Source: Cymodocea nodosa (Eukaryota; Streptophyta; Magnoliopsida; Alismatales; Cymodoceaceae). Taken from it: 64,000 nt of DNA. The notes beneath the pieces were generated by a model, which had not been told where the DNA came from, did not search any database, and saw only the letters and a list, made by a program, of their open reading frames with translations. The DNA lies in NCBI GenBank assembly GCA_036874045.1, contig JAZBRI010000011.1, forward strand, positions 16,324,001 to 16,388,000, written 5' to 3'. The position numbers were made by a program, and so were the translations under genes. How positions within the stretch are numbered: position 1 is the first letter of the stretch; every line of letters begins with the position of its first letter. This document shows, one piece after another, positions 37,001 through 50,400 of this stretch.

Positions 37001-40000
37001 TGGACATTGCAAAAGAGCCATTTTCTTTTAACGTGATTCACAATCAATCAGATATTAGACTGTTATGGTGGTGGTTATTTTTCATCTGCTATTATGTTAT
37101 TTACGATATGTATTTATACTATATTTTTTATTTAATCTCATTGTTAATCTAATCGATGAGCCATGCTTTTCTTCATTTCTTTACATAGCTATTTGAGATG
37201 AATTTCCCTGTCAAAGGTAGCCATCATATCAAAAATTTTAGATCTATGCAATTTAATCTGTTTGATTTGTATAAGAAATTTAATTTTCAATATCTAGAAT
37301 CCTTTATTTCTCATGTCAAGCAATTCAAGCACCATTCTTGCCATTTGTGGTCTCTGATTCTATAAAATCTGCACAAGATGTCAAAATTAATGAATACCAT
37401 TTTCATTTGAGCTTACCTAAAAAGGGAATTACTTTCATTCAACTTGTACAAGAATCCTATTAGAACTGGTCAAGCTGAACCTGCTTTGGTTATTGACTCA
37501 GTAAAAACATCTAATTTATGAGTTATGGAGCTGTCATGCCTGACTGAAAAAAGAGATATCTAAATGACGAGAAGTTTTCTTCTTTCCTTTTGTTTTAGCA
37601 GCTACATTTATGTAAACTGGCAGGTGGGCTCATGCTTTGAACAGTTTAGCTATTAATGAACTATTAACTTCCCTTGAACCATGCCTAGTTTCAATTGCAA
37701 ACACAAAAATGATGAGGGAAAAAATTGAATGCACCCATCCACCTGTTCAAATCCTTAACCCGTGAAAGGTTGACTTTGATGACTCCCTGAGCAAGTATGA
37801 GATAATCTACCTTCGTAACTATGTTAAGCTCACATGGTTGTAGTTGAAGGTTGAGCTTCATGCTATTACTATATGCTCTAAATGCTTCAGAAACTCAAGG
37901 ATAAGATGAGTTTGAGTCATGGTGACACTGTCAAAATGAGAATCATTAACTGAAAACCATGGGTGTATTGGTGTTTCCATCTGTACATCAACAGTGAATT
38001 GAATGGTGATCAAAGTATCATAAAATACCACTAATTCTCTAATGGATGCTTTGGAAATTTTCAAATATCCAACAAAAGCACCATGACAATTAAGAGAAAT
38101 AATCTAGTACAATATATTTGGGGCCACATCTAATTGCATTCAGTATTTGTTTAACTTGTTGCTATGCTTCTCCTTGCAAGTTGGTTTTCTTGTTTATCCT
38201 TCAGTCTTGTATTTTGTGTTGCATATGTTTGCTGGAAACTGTTTCATGTGAAGAACTTGGAAGTTGGAAATAGAAGAAACTGGTAGCACTTTCTGGAAGA
38301 CAAAGACCTTGGTAAAGTACCTTTTGCATACAAAAGGTACAAGAATGAATAAACATAAAAGAAACAAACACAAAGTCAAACACCAACTTAGGGCTGCATA
38401 AGGTTACCCAAAAATATGAATATAAAGTAGCAATTTGATATTATCAAATTAGAAGGAGGCTGAATAACAAGTTAAAAGCATTTTAGGTAAGAACAATAAA
38501 TAGTGAAAGATAAAATGGAAAAAAGCAATGGTTTTGTACAAAGTAAACAAATATCATTTCATTACTAAGAACATTTATATATTTGTATTGATGAACCCAT
38601 AGATGGATTCCCATCTAACCTATATACCTCATATAACTAATCTAATAACATATCTAATGATATGTCTAACACTCCTCTTCAAATTGGAGCATATTATGCG
38701 CAACTTATTACATGAAGGCCTAAATACTTAAGCTCAACTTTTGGTGAATATATTGCTTTAAAGATTAAGTATATAGGGTGTATATACAGAATCCATGATA
38801 ATTTTCATGAACATGTTTGTATGTATAATGATTATCAACCTTAATATGTTTAGTACACTTACAAAAAGTTGAATTGTTTGCAATGAGAATTATTGTTTAA
38901 TTGTTACAATGCATCAACATGGGTACTTCCATGGTGATAATCTAGGGTTCAAAAATGGATTGATCCAGTCTCTAGGTCTCAGTGATCAATTCTCATATGT
39001 TTTTTGCACACTTGTGCCAAACCGCAATTGGCCAACAAATTGATTGTGTGCAATAAACTTGCTGATCAAGCCATTCACACACTCCATTTTCCTGTCCATT
39101 CTACATTGTTGTTTGTGATGTGTGTTTGATGTGGACACATATCATCCTTTGATTAGCTAGGCCTCAACATTCCCTCCTACCACCAATCATGGGCTCATGT
39201 ATCAATCCATGCATACAAAATTTCACTGATTTGGATCAGTGAAATAGCTAACTATTTCAATAAGATTATGGGTATTGAACATGTTGCAATGGAGATTTTA
39301 GTCTGTGTCAGCGAAAATCTGTCAATTTTGGTCCATATTGGTGAAATTTCAACCAAAATTCATTGATACAGTTGGAAACCTTTTTCAACTTGGTTACTCA
39401 CTTTAACTCTCCTCCTATCTTCTCTTCATTGAATCTCCTTGGGATTTTCTCATTTGGATCTTCTATAATCTTCATTGATTGATTAAAGGCTCTCCAACAA
39501 GACTAACACTTCATTTTGTGAAGCTTTCTTTCTATTTTTGTTATTTCTCTTGTTCAAGCTTTGATATTATTTCAAGAGTTTTTATATACTTGTTCAAGAG
39601 TTTGTTATAATATTCAGTTTTTTTCCCTTATTCTCTTTGATTTTCCTTACTGATTTCAACTTATTTTCTAATTTTATTTTGATTTATAGATTTTTAAGTT
39701 ATGATCTATGCAGGAATGCTCATTTTAGTTATACACTTTGTTTCCAATTTTTGACTTGATGAAACTATTGACTCCATTTAATTGATGTGTGCTTTTAGTA
39801 TAAAAGTGTCAAGTTCTTTATTGTTATCTCTGTATGTGAACACCAATGTGTATTATCTACAGTATTTTAATTATCAAAAAATTTCTAAATTTTAAATTTA
39901 ACTAGTTTTTGTGTTGTGTGTCTTGAGTTAACTTTTTGCAAATGCTTAAGTCAAAATTCAAGGTTTTTGACTAAAATTTGATATTTCTGTGCTTTTACAC

Positions 40001-43000
40001 TGTCTACACTGAAATTTCCATTAATACTTGGCATATCCCTTTTTTCCTTAACATCAATACATGATATAAAACCAATATTAAATTCTATGCCATCAATATA
40101 ACCATAAATATGCGTTTATTCCTCCCATTGTTTGATACACAATAATGTAGAACATACCCTCTTGTCCTATCCACACTGACTTAAGCATCAGAGGATTCAT
40201 GGGCAACCACAACCTTATGGGTTTCAAGTACTTACTTTGTTTCTTGCAAGGTGCAACAACCACCTTGTTCGATCCTAGTGAGCAGAGCTAGTGGCTCAAG
40301 CTTGAACCAAGTGTAGCCTAGGTCAAGCAAAAAAAGTCAGACTGTCCAGCTAGAGGAAGGTTGTGTAGAAAAATCATGTTCTATTAGTAACAAATAAGTC
40401 ACGTTATCTCACATGTTATCTATGTCATAGGGTGATACTTTAGATCTGCACTAGGCATGGACAACACACTTTATTTCATGCTTCACATGCCTGTATAACA
40501 CTTCATGTCTCTATTGTCCCTTACCTAACCAAAGTCTATAATCTATGAATTATCCTTTGAGAGTAATTTGTGTTAGAATCCTTGTGTTTTGATAATATAA
40601 AAACCTATGTGAGAAGTTTATGTATTTTACTTGTACAAATGAAGTGTCATAACCAAACAAAGGTCAAACAGGTTAAACAATGCTGCACAAGAAACTTAGA
40701 AGGACTTTAAAAGAAATCATTAAGTTGCAAGATAATTGGATGATTTCATAGTCAATCAGAAGATTTCACAGTTAATTAGAAGGTTTCACAATTGGTTAAA
40801 GCAAATTGAAAGGTTTCACAGCTAGTCAGATAGTTTTAGAGTATATTGAAAGGTTTCAGAATTAATCGGAAAGTTTCAAGGCATTCAGATAGTTTTCGGA
40901 ATGTTTCAAATAAAACAGTCTAAAAGACAGATACCTTTGGAAGGTTTCAAGCCAAATAGTTCAAATCTAAATAATCTCACGTGTTGAACTTAAAAATTTA
41001 CGTGATCAAAAGAAAACATTGCTAAAGCCTTCAGATAGTTTTAAGAAGTTTTCGAAAGGTTTCAAACAAAACATTCCAAAAGACAAATAATTTCGAAAAG
41101 TTTCATACTAAACAATCCAAATCTAAGTTATCTCACGTGCGAAACTTAAAAATTCATGTAACAAGCCAAAAGGAATAACTGTTCGAGCCTTCAGATAGTT
41201 TTAAGAAGTTTTCAAAAGGTTTCAAACAAAATATTCCGAAAGACAGATAATTTTAGAAGATTTCATACTAAATAGTCTGAACCAATTAATCTCATTGTAG
41301 AACTTAAGTAGACATGTGACTGGTAGAAAGAAATAACTGTTCAAGTTTTCAGATAGTTTCAACACTTTCGGAATGTTTGATTTTACAGCTCAAAAGATTT
41401 TCAGATAGTTTGATTCAGCTACTCAAGCTTTTGGATAATTTCAAGAAGATAACATCTTTGAAATATCTGACCAAGAACAAATGATAACTTTTCATATTTG
41501 GGACTGACAGATCAGTAGGTCTAACAAGTTGAATAACGTTGAAGAAAATATGATCGTTGAAATTACAAGTATAAATATATTCAAATCAGTTAACAACAAA
41601 TATAAAGAAAAAAGAGAGATATACATTGTAGATCATCTATCATTACAGAAGAAAGTATAATTCAGATCATATACAATAAAGAATAGATTGAGAAAGTTAA
41701 ATTCAGAAAAAGATCATCAAAGTTCTCCATATGCTGAAAGTCTGATCTAAGAAAGACCATTGGTTCGTAGCTTCAACCAAAAAGCTACACATAGTGTTGG
41801 TTGTAAAGTTTTGATCTGAAAGCTCAAATTGTTGGTTGTTGAACTTCGATTTGATAACTATAGATTGGTTGCTAAGCTTCAACTTGAAAGCTCAAGGCTG
41901 GTTAAGAGCTTCGACCTGAAAACTCAAGAGGTTAATTTTTTCTTTGACTTAAAAGCAAATGTATGTAAATATCTGAACACTTAGTAAAACTCAAGTGATC
42001 TTTAGAGGTGGACTAACCAAATTGGTGAATTACTTAAAATTTCCTTATGTTCTTATCTTTTTTTTTTATTGTGCATGTTTTATTTATCAGCTTAATATTT
42101 GTGCTTATTGTTCAATCAAATAAGTTAGAAATATTTTAAATTAAGCATAGATCTTCATTCACCCCTCTTCTGGTGATCCATTTGGTCTTAACAACATGAC
42201 ACTAGTAATTAATGTAGTGTTTGTAGATTGCTTTGCTTACTGAAGGAAGTTATCATAAAGGGAGGATAGTCACTAATTATGATAATGGGTTAAAATGAGG
42301 TGCCTCTCAAGAAACATGCTTAGTAGTAAAAGTTTTATTATATTTGTCCTAACACTCATTAATAATATGGTTGGTCCTCCTATAATAGTCACACTAATGA
42401 GTATCTCAACCTCCTTCAAAAGATCTACTATGACCACAATCTCTAATTAAATAATCATAACTGACTAGTCGAGAACAAGTGTACTTGTCAACATTCATAA
42501 AACTTGTGAAAAAGTGGATTGGGGTGTAGGAACCATACTTTTTAAGGCACCCAGATAACAAGCTAGGGTGCCTTGAGTGACTAGGCGCTTGTTAAAATAT
42601 TTAATTTTTACTTTTTAAGTGTCTAGTATATATATTTGTGCATATTTAATAATAATTGTGTATGGTTTTGGTTCTATTATATCCTAAATAACATTCAAAA
42701 ACATTAATATACCTAAGATAACATCAAAATATAAGGTGAAATAATATTAATGTGTACATTTTATTTATATGTAATTATATATTTCAATAATTATGTATGT
42801 TTTAGTAGTATTCTATCAAATAATTTATATTTGAGTTTTTTCCATGGAAAAATATTTAAAACCTTAAAAAGCTTATATTTGATCAATTAGATTTGAATAT
42901 CTGATCAATTATGACAAGGTGAGGCAAACAATTCAGGCAGGGTCAATTCACACAATCATTTTCATATATAATATGCATGTACCTCAAACCTTCTTGGCTA

Positions 43001-46000
43001 GCTTGAGCATCATTACACTTCAGGAGATTTTCTTGTCCATACCATTAACCAAATAAGAAATCACAGCAAAATCACCCATTAACTAATCCTTGTAAGCAGA
43101 ATCTTTAGCCTTGTGGTTCATGCGTAATATGCTGATCTTCTGATTTGTAGCCAGTAACAACTCAAAAGTTTGAGACCAAGGTAAGTAGTTTTTTTCATCC
43201 AACTTCATAGAGGTGACAGAATGACCTTTGAGTTATGTCATGAGAGGAAGTCATAACTTGAATGAACCAGGTCTGATCCTGCCAAGACTGAAATAGGTAC
43301 TAATAGGACTGATCTTCATAAAATTAATACAAAAACTTGCTGAACAGTATGCATCAAAGTTACAATTGTGAAGAAATGACACACTAAGGGCATATATACA
43401 ACACTAGGCAAACCTACACACCAAATATCACAATGGTAACCTGCAACGTGGCTAGACCAGTAATCATCTTCACAAAAGCCGCTGGTTGTCCTAGAAAGGA
43501 CCAGCAACAGCAAAGAAGGAAGATGAAGATGGTGGAGGCAGGAGAGGCATTGGACAGAACTGGAACAGTGGCCAGATTCTGCCAGAGTGTAGATCAAGCC
43601 AATTGGATTGGGGTGGGTGGGTGGGTAATGACATGCTACACAGTGGCAGTTCTATTTTTTTGTGTTCATGATTAGAGTTTCTTAAGGCTTTGATACCTTG
43701 TTAATTTTGGGAGAGAATGCAAGATCACATTATTACTAATAAAGAAATTTCACTTATATACAGGGATTAACTCGTATATGAATTTCCATCTAACCCACTT
43801 ATCCATATAAGTAAACTAATAATCTGTCCATAACACTAAGGAATCATAATTTGAAGCAGATAAAGGTAAAAAACCATCATCCATCGTCAAGTATCAAGAG
43901 TAAACATTTGGGGCAGAGGAGGAATACACGTCTGTAGCACCATAACGTTCAACAATGTTGTGACATGACAGAGAGAGACATGATGAAGGAAGAAAGATTG
44001 AAAGAGAAGTCAACCAGGCAAGCTAAAGATGGTTTCACAGAAGCTGAAAGCAAAGACCAAGGTTGTGAATGACAGAACATGTGGAGTTTTGGTTTGAGAA
44101 TTTTTCACCTCATGGTACATTTGGAAATCTGAAATAGTATCAAGTCCAGAACAAAGAAGAAAAGTCAAATTCCAGCTCACATATCCTTTTCTTCTGTGCT
44201 ACAGATCAAAGAAATGGTGACAGTTGAAACGAAGGATGAATAAGGCATAAAATGTGGGAATAGTTGAGATCGTCAGTGGAGGAGTATTGTGCTTCAGATC
44301 TAAGAAATGGAGGAGATTTAAGAATAAGCTGTAAAAGGTAAGAATGGAGGTTGGCAATGGAGGAGGATTATTGGCTGGAGGGAGTTGAAGGCACATCTCC
44401 TTGTTATTCTATGCCAGATGCGAGAGAATATGCAGGTGGGAGTGGACTGTTTACAGAGTAGTAGTTTCTGGTGGTATTTTCTTGATTTCAACATAGGTGG
44501 AGGTGGTTAGGTGACGACCATGCATCAAGAGCTGGGTGACAATCTTTAGGGTTGAGGTTTGTTGAGAAGGGTAGATGTGACTCCTTTTTCTAAGTGGGGT
44601 TAAAAGAACACCGCATTCTTTATTAAAAGCAAGAGATTTTTGAGCTTGTTATTTTTCTGAATTCTATGTTTTTGTTACATTATTTTTATTTCATGGTCAC
44701 ATATCTTAGTTTCTCCTTTTTCTGTCTCTGCAGGCCTTCGTGCTGAAATATCTTTTATTTTCTCCACAAAATTTAAATACCAATACTGATACTTCAGAAG
44801 TCACTTTCAGTCAGAGAAGATTCCTCCAGAATCCAAAGGATGTATTTGATAGCTTTACCAGAATAAGCGAAGACCAAAAAAGCAGGTGGAACTGTTGCTT
44901 TAGTTTTTATGAATCATCATCTTGTAGTTTTCTTGGTCCACTAAGAGAAAGTAGTAAGTATTTGAAAATTTTTGATATGATAAAAGTCCAGTTTTAAAGA
45001 TATCTAGCCACTTCTCGTCAACTTTTTTAGATCTTTTTACTGAATGAAATATTCTGATGATTAACCTTTTGGTTAATCTTTGTACTTTTCAGCTTCTTGT
45101 TGGTTTGTGAATTGATTTCCCTTTCTTTTCAGGGCACTAATTTGTAGTATGGTTGAAATTTTATTTTCGTGTGGAAGTAAAAAGAGGGTTGCCATTGCAA
45201 CATTAAATATTTTTGGAGATTATTCACCTGTTGAATCCGAAGACAATCGAAAGGATAAGGTGATGGTTCTGCAATCTCAAGTTCTATTGTTTTATATGAA
45301 TATAATAGAAAAAAGGCAAAACATTTTCTTCACTTGTCTTGCTAAAGTTAGATTTTAGCAGGTCCTTTCTGAAGCTTTGGAGGGCTTTTCGATTCAATCA
45401 GCTGCAGACTTGCAAAAAACATTGAGAGTTACCTTGTACACTTCAGAGGCTAGTGCTTTTCGTCAACTAATGATGGATATTCCTGTTTTTCATAGTCGTA
45501 TGGGGGCAATTTTATTTCTTATCTCTGCTCTACTCTCACGTGGGTTGGTAAGTATATCACTCAAGATCCTAATTAACGATAATATGTCATCTACATCTCA
45601 TAGAGAAATAAATAAAGAGAAAAGTTCTGACTTTATTTTATCTTGTTATGTTCCTTTTCAAGTTCCAGATTTATTTCTTTGATCACATTGAACATTGTTT
45701 GATGCATTCATTGTCGGTCATCTTAGCATACTTTGATGATCTCGTGTTTTGATAGTTTCTGTGAGGTCATTGTGCTAATACTCAATAATGCATCTTCTCT
45801 CTAGGTTTTACCATTCGATCGGTAGGAATTTGATTGTTTAAATGTTTTAATCCTATTATCCTCCACTTGGTAGGACATGCTGGCTTTGATGTCTTGTACT
45901 TCTAGAAAGTCATTGGATTTTTGTTGACTCCTTGATGGTCTCTGACCCTTCCTTTTTCTTGATTCCATTGTTATAATACCTTGCTTCAAAAAATTCGTAA

Positions 46001-48104
46001 TGACCAATTATGTGTCTTCTATCTATTTCCTTAAATTCATTTTAATAGGGTCAGAATAAACAAATTCTCTTGAACCTATGGATCTTCATGTTTTGGGGTG
46101 GGCTTGTTATGGTAGCTCATATGATAATTCAATTTTGTTGACTTGTGGCACAGGAATGGTTTTTTGACTTTTGAAAATTTTATTCTATTGAACTAATTAT
46201 ATAAATTAAATCAGAAATGAAACAACTATTAGGAAAATATCATTCGTTTTTCCACAATGTACCATCGAATCATCTTCAGCTTGCCAAAAATAAGTTTGTG
46301 AGAATGATTTCAAATAGCCACATTAAAATTTGATGGCTATTATGTTCATTCAATGGTGCACCATTGAACATGCCGTGATATTCAAATCAGATAAATTTTT
46401 TGACCCCACCTCTCCTATCCCTTTAATATAATATTATTTTATTTGCGATTAAAGAAGGCAACAGTACAGCAACAGAAAGTGGTCATTTGTTTTATCCTCA
46501 AATGCAATATACACCTTGTCTTGTTCATCTTGATGCCTTCTACCTTTCTGGGTTGGTTGTCGAGCTATTCTATTGTGCTTCATTTGTTGATCTTATGTGT
46601 AGGATTTTGTTCAAACTGACCGGGATGATCCAAGTCTACCGTTGGTTACGGCACCCTTTGGTCATGCTTCACAGGTACATAATATTATTTTTGCTCTCTT
46701 GCACCGTATTTTGGTTTGAACTTAGATTAGCCACAACCTGCTTTTTTTACTCTTAAAAAAATACACCACGCTTTAATGCTTGCGTCTGTGCACGCGCCTG
46801 TAGGTGTGCACGTGTGCTTTGACAATTATTCACATTTCCTAAATAGGGGCTGAGCCCATTCAATACTTGTATCGTAAGGCAATATATACCCTGATTTCTA
46901 AGTCCGGCGAAGCTTCTCTAATTGGGCCGTTTCATATTTTGTGTAACTTAATAGGATTTTGTTGTTTGTCTCGTCTACTTTCATTGTGGATGCCCAGTTG
47001 GCCAATTTTAGTTCTTGTTTTTACAAGTTTTTGTATCAGGTTCAACACGTCTCATGGTATTGGGTAAGGATGTTTTTTGTTCTTCAGATATTTTCAGATA
47101 ATAATTTTCTTGTGCGTGTATTCAAGTTTTTGACTAAATAACAAATATTTTATCCTGCAATGGTGCAGTCTTTTTTCTTGTACGTGTATTCAAGTTTTTT
47201 TTACTAACAAAATAATAAATATTTTATTCTGCAATGGTGCAGTCTTTTATGATTCTCTTTTATCAACTGTTACTTTACATGCCAGGAAATTGTGAACTTG
47301 CTACTTTGCGGCCGTGCTGCTCCCAATGTTTTTGACGATAATATGGATCTAGGCGGTGGAATGTTCCTTAAAGGGATACCTGGAAATGTGGAAGTAGGAT
47401 TCCTCACCCTCTTGGAATCTCTTAACTTCTGCAAAGTTGGTCGGTATTTGAAATGCCCCAAGTGGCCAATATGGGTCGTTGGAAGCGAGTCTCACTATAC
47501 AGTTCTTTTTGCACTCGATACATCAGTGCAAAATGAGAATGAATTGGAAGAACGTGAATCAAAGATCAGAAGAACATTTAACAACGAAGACCAAAGTGGA
47601 GGAGGTGGCTTCATCTCTGTTGAAGGATTCCACAAGGTCCTCAGAGAAACAGGCATCCGCTTGCCGCAGGACAAATTTGTTAACCTTTGTGGTGCGGGTT
47701 ACATAGTCTGGAATGACTTCTGGCACGTCTTGCTAGATCTAGATAAAAATTTGGGAGGTTTGAAGGATGTGAATGGGTTGGGAAAGAAGGAATTTGTTAT
47801 CTATCATTTCAATGGAATCGCCAAGTCTGTTTCAAATGGGAGCCAGATTTCTAGTACCGAAACTCTCATTCAGAGACCGAGATTATGTAAACTCAACGTC
47901 TCGGTTCCTCCAAGGTGGACTCAAGAGGAGTTCATGGCAGATGTAAACACCTCAAACAACGAGCTTCAAGGGAAGGATGGGAATTCCACTGAAACTATAC
48001 GGTTGCCCGAACAACCACAGCAGGCTCCACTTGTGGATTGCATAAGAACTAGGTGGCCCCGAGCAGCGTGCCAATGGTTCGGAGATCCTCCGAGCATCGT
48101 TTGA
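34088..48104 (+). CDS. MINDY3: MINDY-3-type deubiquitinase
   Basis: Seven exons with matching phase: 34088-34554, 36681-36759, 44734-44885, 45133-45259, 45362-45547, 46603-46674, 47286-48104; 633 residues. MINDY enzymes are cysteine proteases that cleave Lys48-linked polyubiquitin. A ubiquitin-interacting motif EEEEDLQMALRMSLQ lies at residues 5-19. The catalytic Cys175 is in QHEGGPCGVLAAIQ (exon 2) and the catalytic His431 in SESHYTVLF (exon 7). An EF-hand-like segment at about 452-484, RTFNNEDQSGGGGFISVEGF, is the feature that points to the MINDY-3 branch. The start ATG at 34088 lies just before the ubiquitin-interacting motif; the in-frame codons upstream have no ATG. Introns 1 and 2 are 2.1 and 8.0 kb; intron 2 is full of transposon remnants and intron 1 carries a (CT)8 run at 35971-35986. 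All exons are open. Confidence 0.94.
38530..38671 (-). repeat. Probable 3' LTR of the antisense Copia element
   Basis: In element orientation it starts TGTTAGACATATC directly after the RNase H remnant, and continues with GTTATTAGATTAGTTATATG and GGTTAGATGGGAATCC. Its far end is not sharply defined. Confidence 0.5.
38690..38945 (-). pseudogene. Copia RNase H C-terminal remnant, antisense
   Basis: On the minus strand the frame gives MLMHCNN, then ILIANNSTFCKCTKHIKVDNHY, matching the Copia RNase H end (usual form HCDNQAAI..ANNPxFHERTKHIEVD). Several stops; the catalytic region is degenerate. A weaker match to the downstream QLADIxTK block follows. Confidence 0.65.
40571..42196 (+). repeat. Possible SIRE-like solo LTR with internal tandem repeats
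   Basis: It starts TGTTAGAATCCTTGTGTTTTG, like many SIRE-type Copia LTRs, and ends near TTCACCCCTCTTCTGG...CTTAACA, again the usual form. Inside, TCAGATAGTT recurs at 40885, 41031, 41191, 41349 and 41401 in units of about 150-160 bp that also contain GGTTTCAAACAAAA and AATAATTT(C/T) blocks. No matching internal region follows, so a solo LTR is the simplest reading. No target duplication was seen. Confidence 0.45.
42960..43215 (-). pseudogene. Copia gag remnant, antisense
   Basis: On the minus strand KLDEKNYLPWSQTFELLL is followed by DSAYKD, a stop, then LMGDFAVISYLVNGMDKKIS and SVMMLKLAKKV. This is the N-terminal gag region of plant Copia elements (NYxxWS, then WLxxDxxxxSxLxNSM). Three in-frame stops replace what are normally Trp or Arg codons. 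Confidence 0.7.
43699..43835 (-). repeat. Probable 5' LTR and primer site of the antisense Copia element
   Basis: In element orientation it starts TGTTATGGACAG and ends CCCAAAATTAACA, followed by AGGTATCAAAGCC (43686-43698), a two-mismatch form of the Met-tRNA primer-binding site TGGTATCAGAGC. It is only 137 bp long. Confidence 0.6.
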
Positions 48105-48554
48105 ACATCCAACTCAAATTTATGTTGAGAATCAGTTGGTGTGCTTGAATGGTTGTTCACTCTAACTTCAGAATCAATTTTATTTTTATAAAGCGTTGAT
48201 AACTTCAATTTGGAACTCTTTCATTTTTTAGGCTGCACGATGCTAATCATCGTAACGGATGATGCTGATAGATTTGGCCACTTAAAATAAAGAGCCAAAA
48301 CATTTGAAACCTACGGATTCAAACCAGTAACAGGTACAGAACACAAACAAGAGAACCAACGTAGAAAAAACACAACGTTCGAATTAACAAATAACAGAAA
48401 GATCGACACATCAAAACGTAACAGAAACGGCAGCATCACAATTTCTTGATTGAAACCCTTTACAGACCATTGGACTTTTTGCTACGCTTGCACAAATAAA
48501 AGAGACAGAGACGACAAAAAAAGAACCACTCAAACGCACAGTTAAGATTTACGA
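48105..48554. other. Convergent 3' flanks of the MINDY and histone H3 genes
   Basis: The two genes end towards each other 450 bp apart, so both 3' untranslated regions and terminators lie here. Nothing else was seen. Confidence 0.5.
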
Positions 48555-48968
<414 letters not shown>

Positions 48969-49049
48969 TCACGCCGAAGATGGCCTAGTTATTAGGAAAT
49001 TGCGAACGGAAATGTTGGGAACTTGGGACTTGACCAAGCGGGACGCTAT

Positions 49050-49057
49050 TATTTATA
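49050..49057 (-). promoter_or_regulatory. TATA box of the histone H3 gene
   Basis: TATAAATA on the minus strand lies 85 bp upstream of the start codon. A CCAAT sequence (plus strand) lies about 140 bp further upstream, near 49196. No perfect plant histone octamer (CGCGGATC) was found. Confidence 0.6.
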
Positions 49058-49059
49058 GC

Positions 49060-50400
49060 AGCAGGGTCTTGGAAATTTTGAGGCATTCTCCGAGGGCGGG
49101 ATATGGTTTTGAGTCGTTGGATGGGATTGGTATGTACGGTTCAGATCGGGCTTTCGTGAGTGATACGGATTACTATCCGTGAATACTTTCATCAGCCAAT
49201 GGGAACACGCGTAGCTTTTCGAACGCGAAGTTGCTTATTTTTAGTTTAATTAAATCGTTCATAAATGAGCGCATTTGCCGATACCTTGATGTGAATTTTT
49301 TATAAATATAAAATTTAAAATTTTATTATAAAAAATTTCTTTATTATTTTTGTGAAGGCAATCCAACTAGAATCGATCATTTGACTATCATAAACACGAC
49401 AAACGTGGAAAACAAGAATGTATTAGTTGATTAACGTATAAAAATTGATTTTAATATTAAGGGCGGTTTGTATTACTAAAAATGTTAAAAATAAATTCTT
49501 AAATTTTTGATATTTGTATTATTTTAAAAAGTTGAAAAAAAAATTCTAATATACAAAATCCAATGGATTTTTAACTTTTAATGTATGCACTTTAGAATTT
49601 GAATTCTATCGAATTTAAATTCTAACATAATTTAATGGAAATAATTCAAAATCTAAGTGTTTATGTACATTCAGAAATTTGATGAAAATTAAAATTTAGT
49701 TGTTTGTGCACATGACATAATTGATTTTTAATGAAATTAAGTAACAAATTAAAGTACTTAGTGAAAATGTAATTAATCAATGAATAAATTAATTACATTA
49801 ATAAATAAACATATTATTAAATTAAATCTTTATATATCATTTATTAATTAATTAAGTATATCATTATATAAAATAAATCAAAAATTACATAAATTGACAC
49901 ATCTTAGTTATATTACATGTTTAAAACAACAAAAGGTTAATTATAAAGTCTACGTCAGGTAGGAGAGTCAACTGCGTTAGATAGGAATGTTGAGAGCATT
50001 AAGTGGGAGAGTCGGTTGCATCGAGCAGAAGTGTCAACTATGTTGGGCGGGAGAGTCTACTACATTAGGAGCATCAGGAGCATCAAGCGAGAGTATCGGT
50101 TGGGTCAGGCAAGAGCGTCAACTTGGTTAGATAGGAGCATCGGGTGCATCAACCATCAAGGGGAAAATGAATTCCCACCTTTTGGGTTGGGAATTCATTT
50201 TCTTAATTTTTACATGTTTGGGAATTCAATTTCTTTAGTGTGCAAACACCTCATTGTTCGAAATTTGATGGAAAAATTTTTCAATTTCATCAAATTCTAA
50301 GTGCACAAACCTTACCTTAGACTTCATCCAATCTGAAAGGCCAAAAACCCACAAATCTAGTGAAGTTCTTATGAAAAATTTTGGTGCCAACAAAAAACTT
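49060..50400. other. AT-rich intergenic between histone H3 and the Harbinger remnant
   Basis: No gene. After the histone promoter (to about 49250) the sequence is AT-rich, with a GGGCGGTTTGT segment at 49461 that resembles a Harbinger or MITE end, and a short-period repeat at about 49955-50160. Confidence 0.4.
49955..50160. repeat. Degenerate minisatellite with a unit of about 20-25 bp
   Basis: Variants of (A)GGAGAGTC-(A/G)(A/G)(C/T)TGCGTT and GGAGCATC(A/G)GG(T/A)GCATCA recur about nine times. It is GC-richer than its flanks. Units differ in length and sequence. Confidence 0.5.

Larger units (their letters stand above)
38530..43835 (-). mobile_element. Old antisense Copia element in intron 2 of the MINDY gene
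   Basis: On the minus strand the order is LTR (43699-43835), primer site (43686-43698), gag remnant (42960-43215), unrecognised or inserted DNA, RNase H remnant (38690-38945) and a second LTR (about 38530-38671). Both LTRs start TGTTA and share a GGTTAGATGG(A/G)AAT core, but are only about 70% identical by eye. They may therefore be a very old pair, or two related elements. The middle contains a SIRE-like LTR in the opposite direction. No target duplication was found. Confidence 0.55.
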
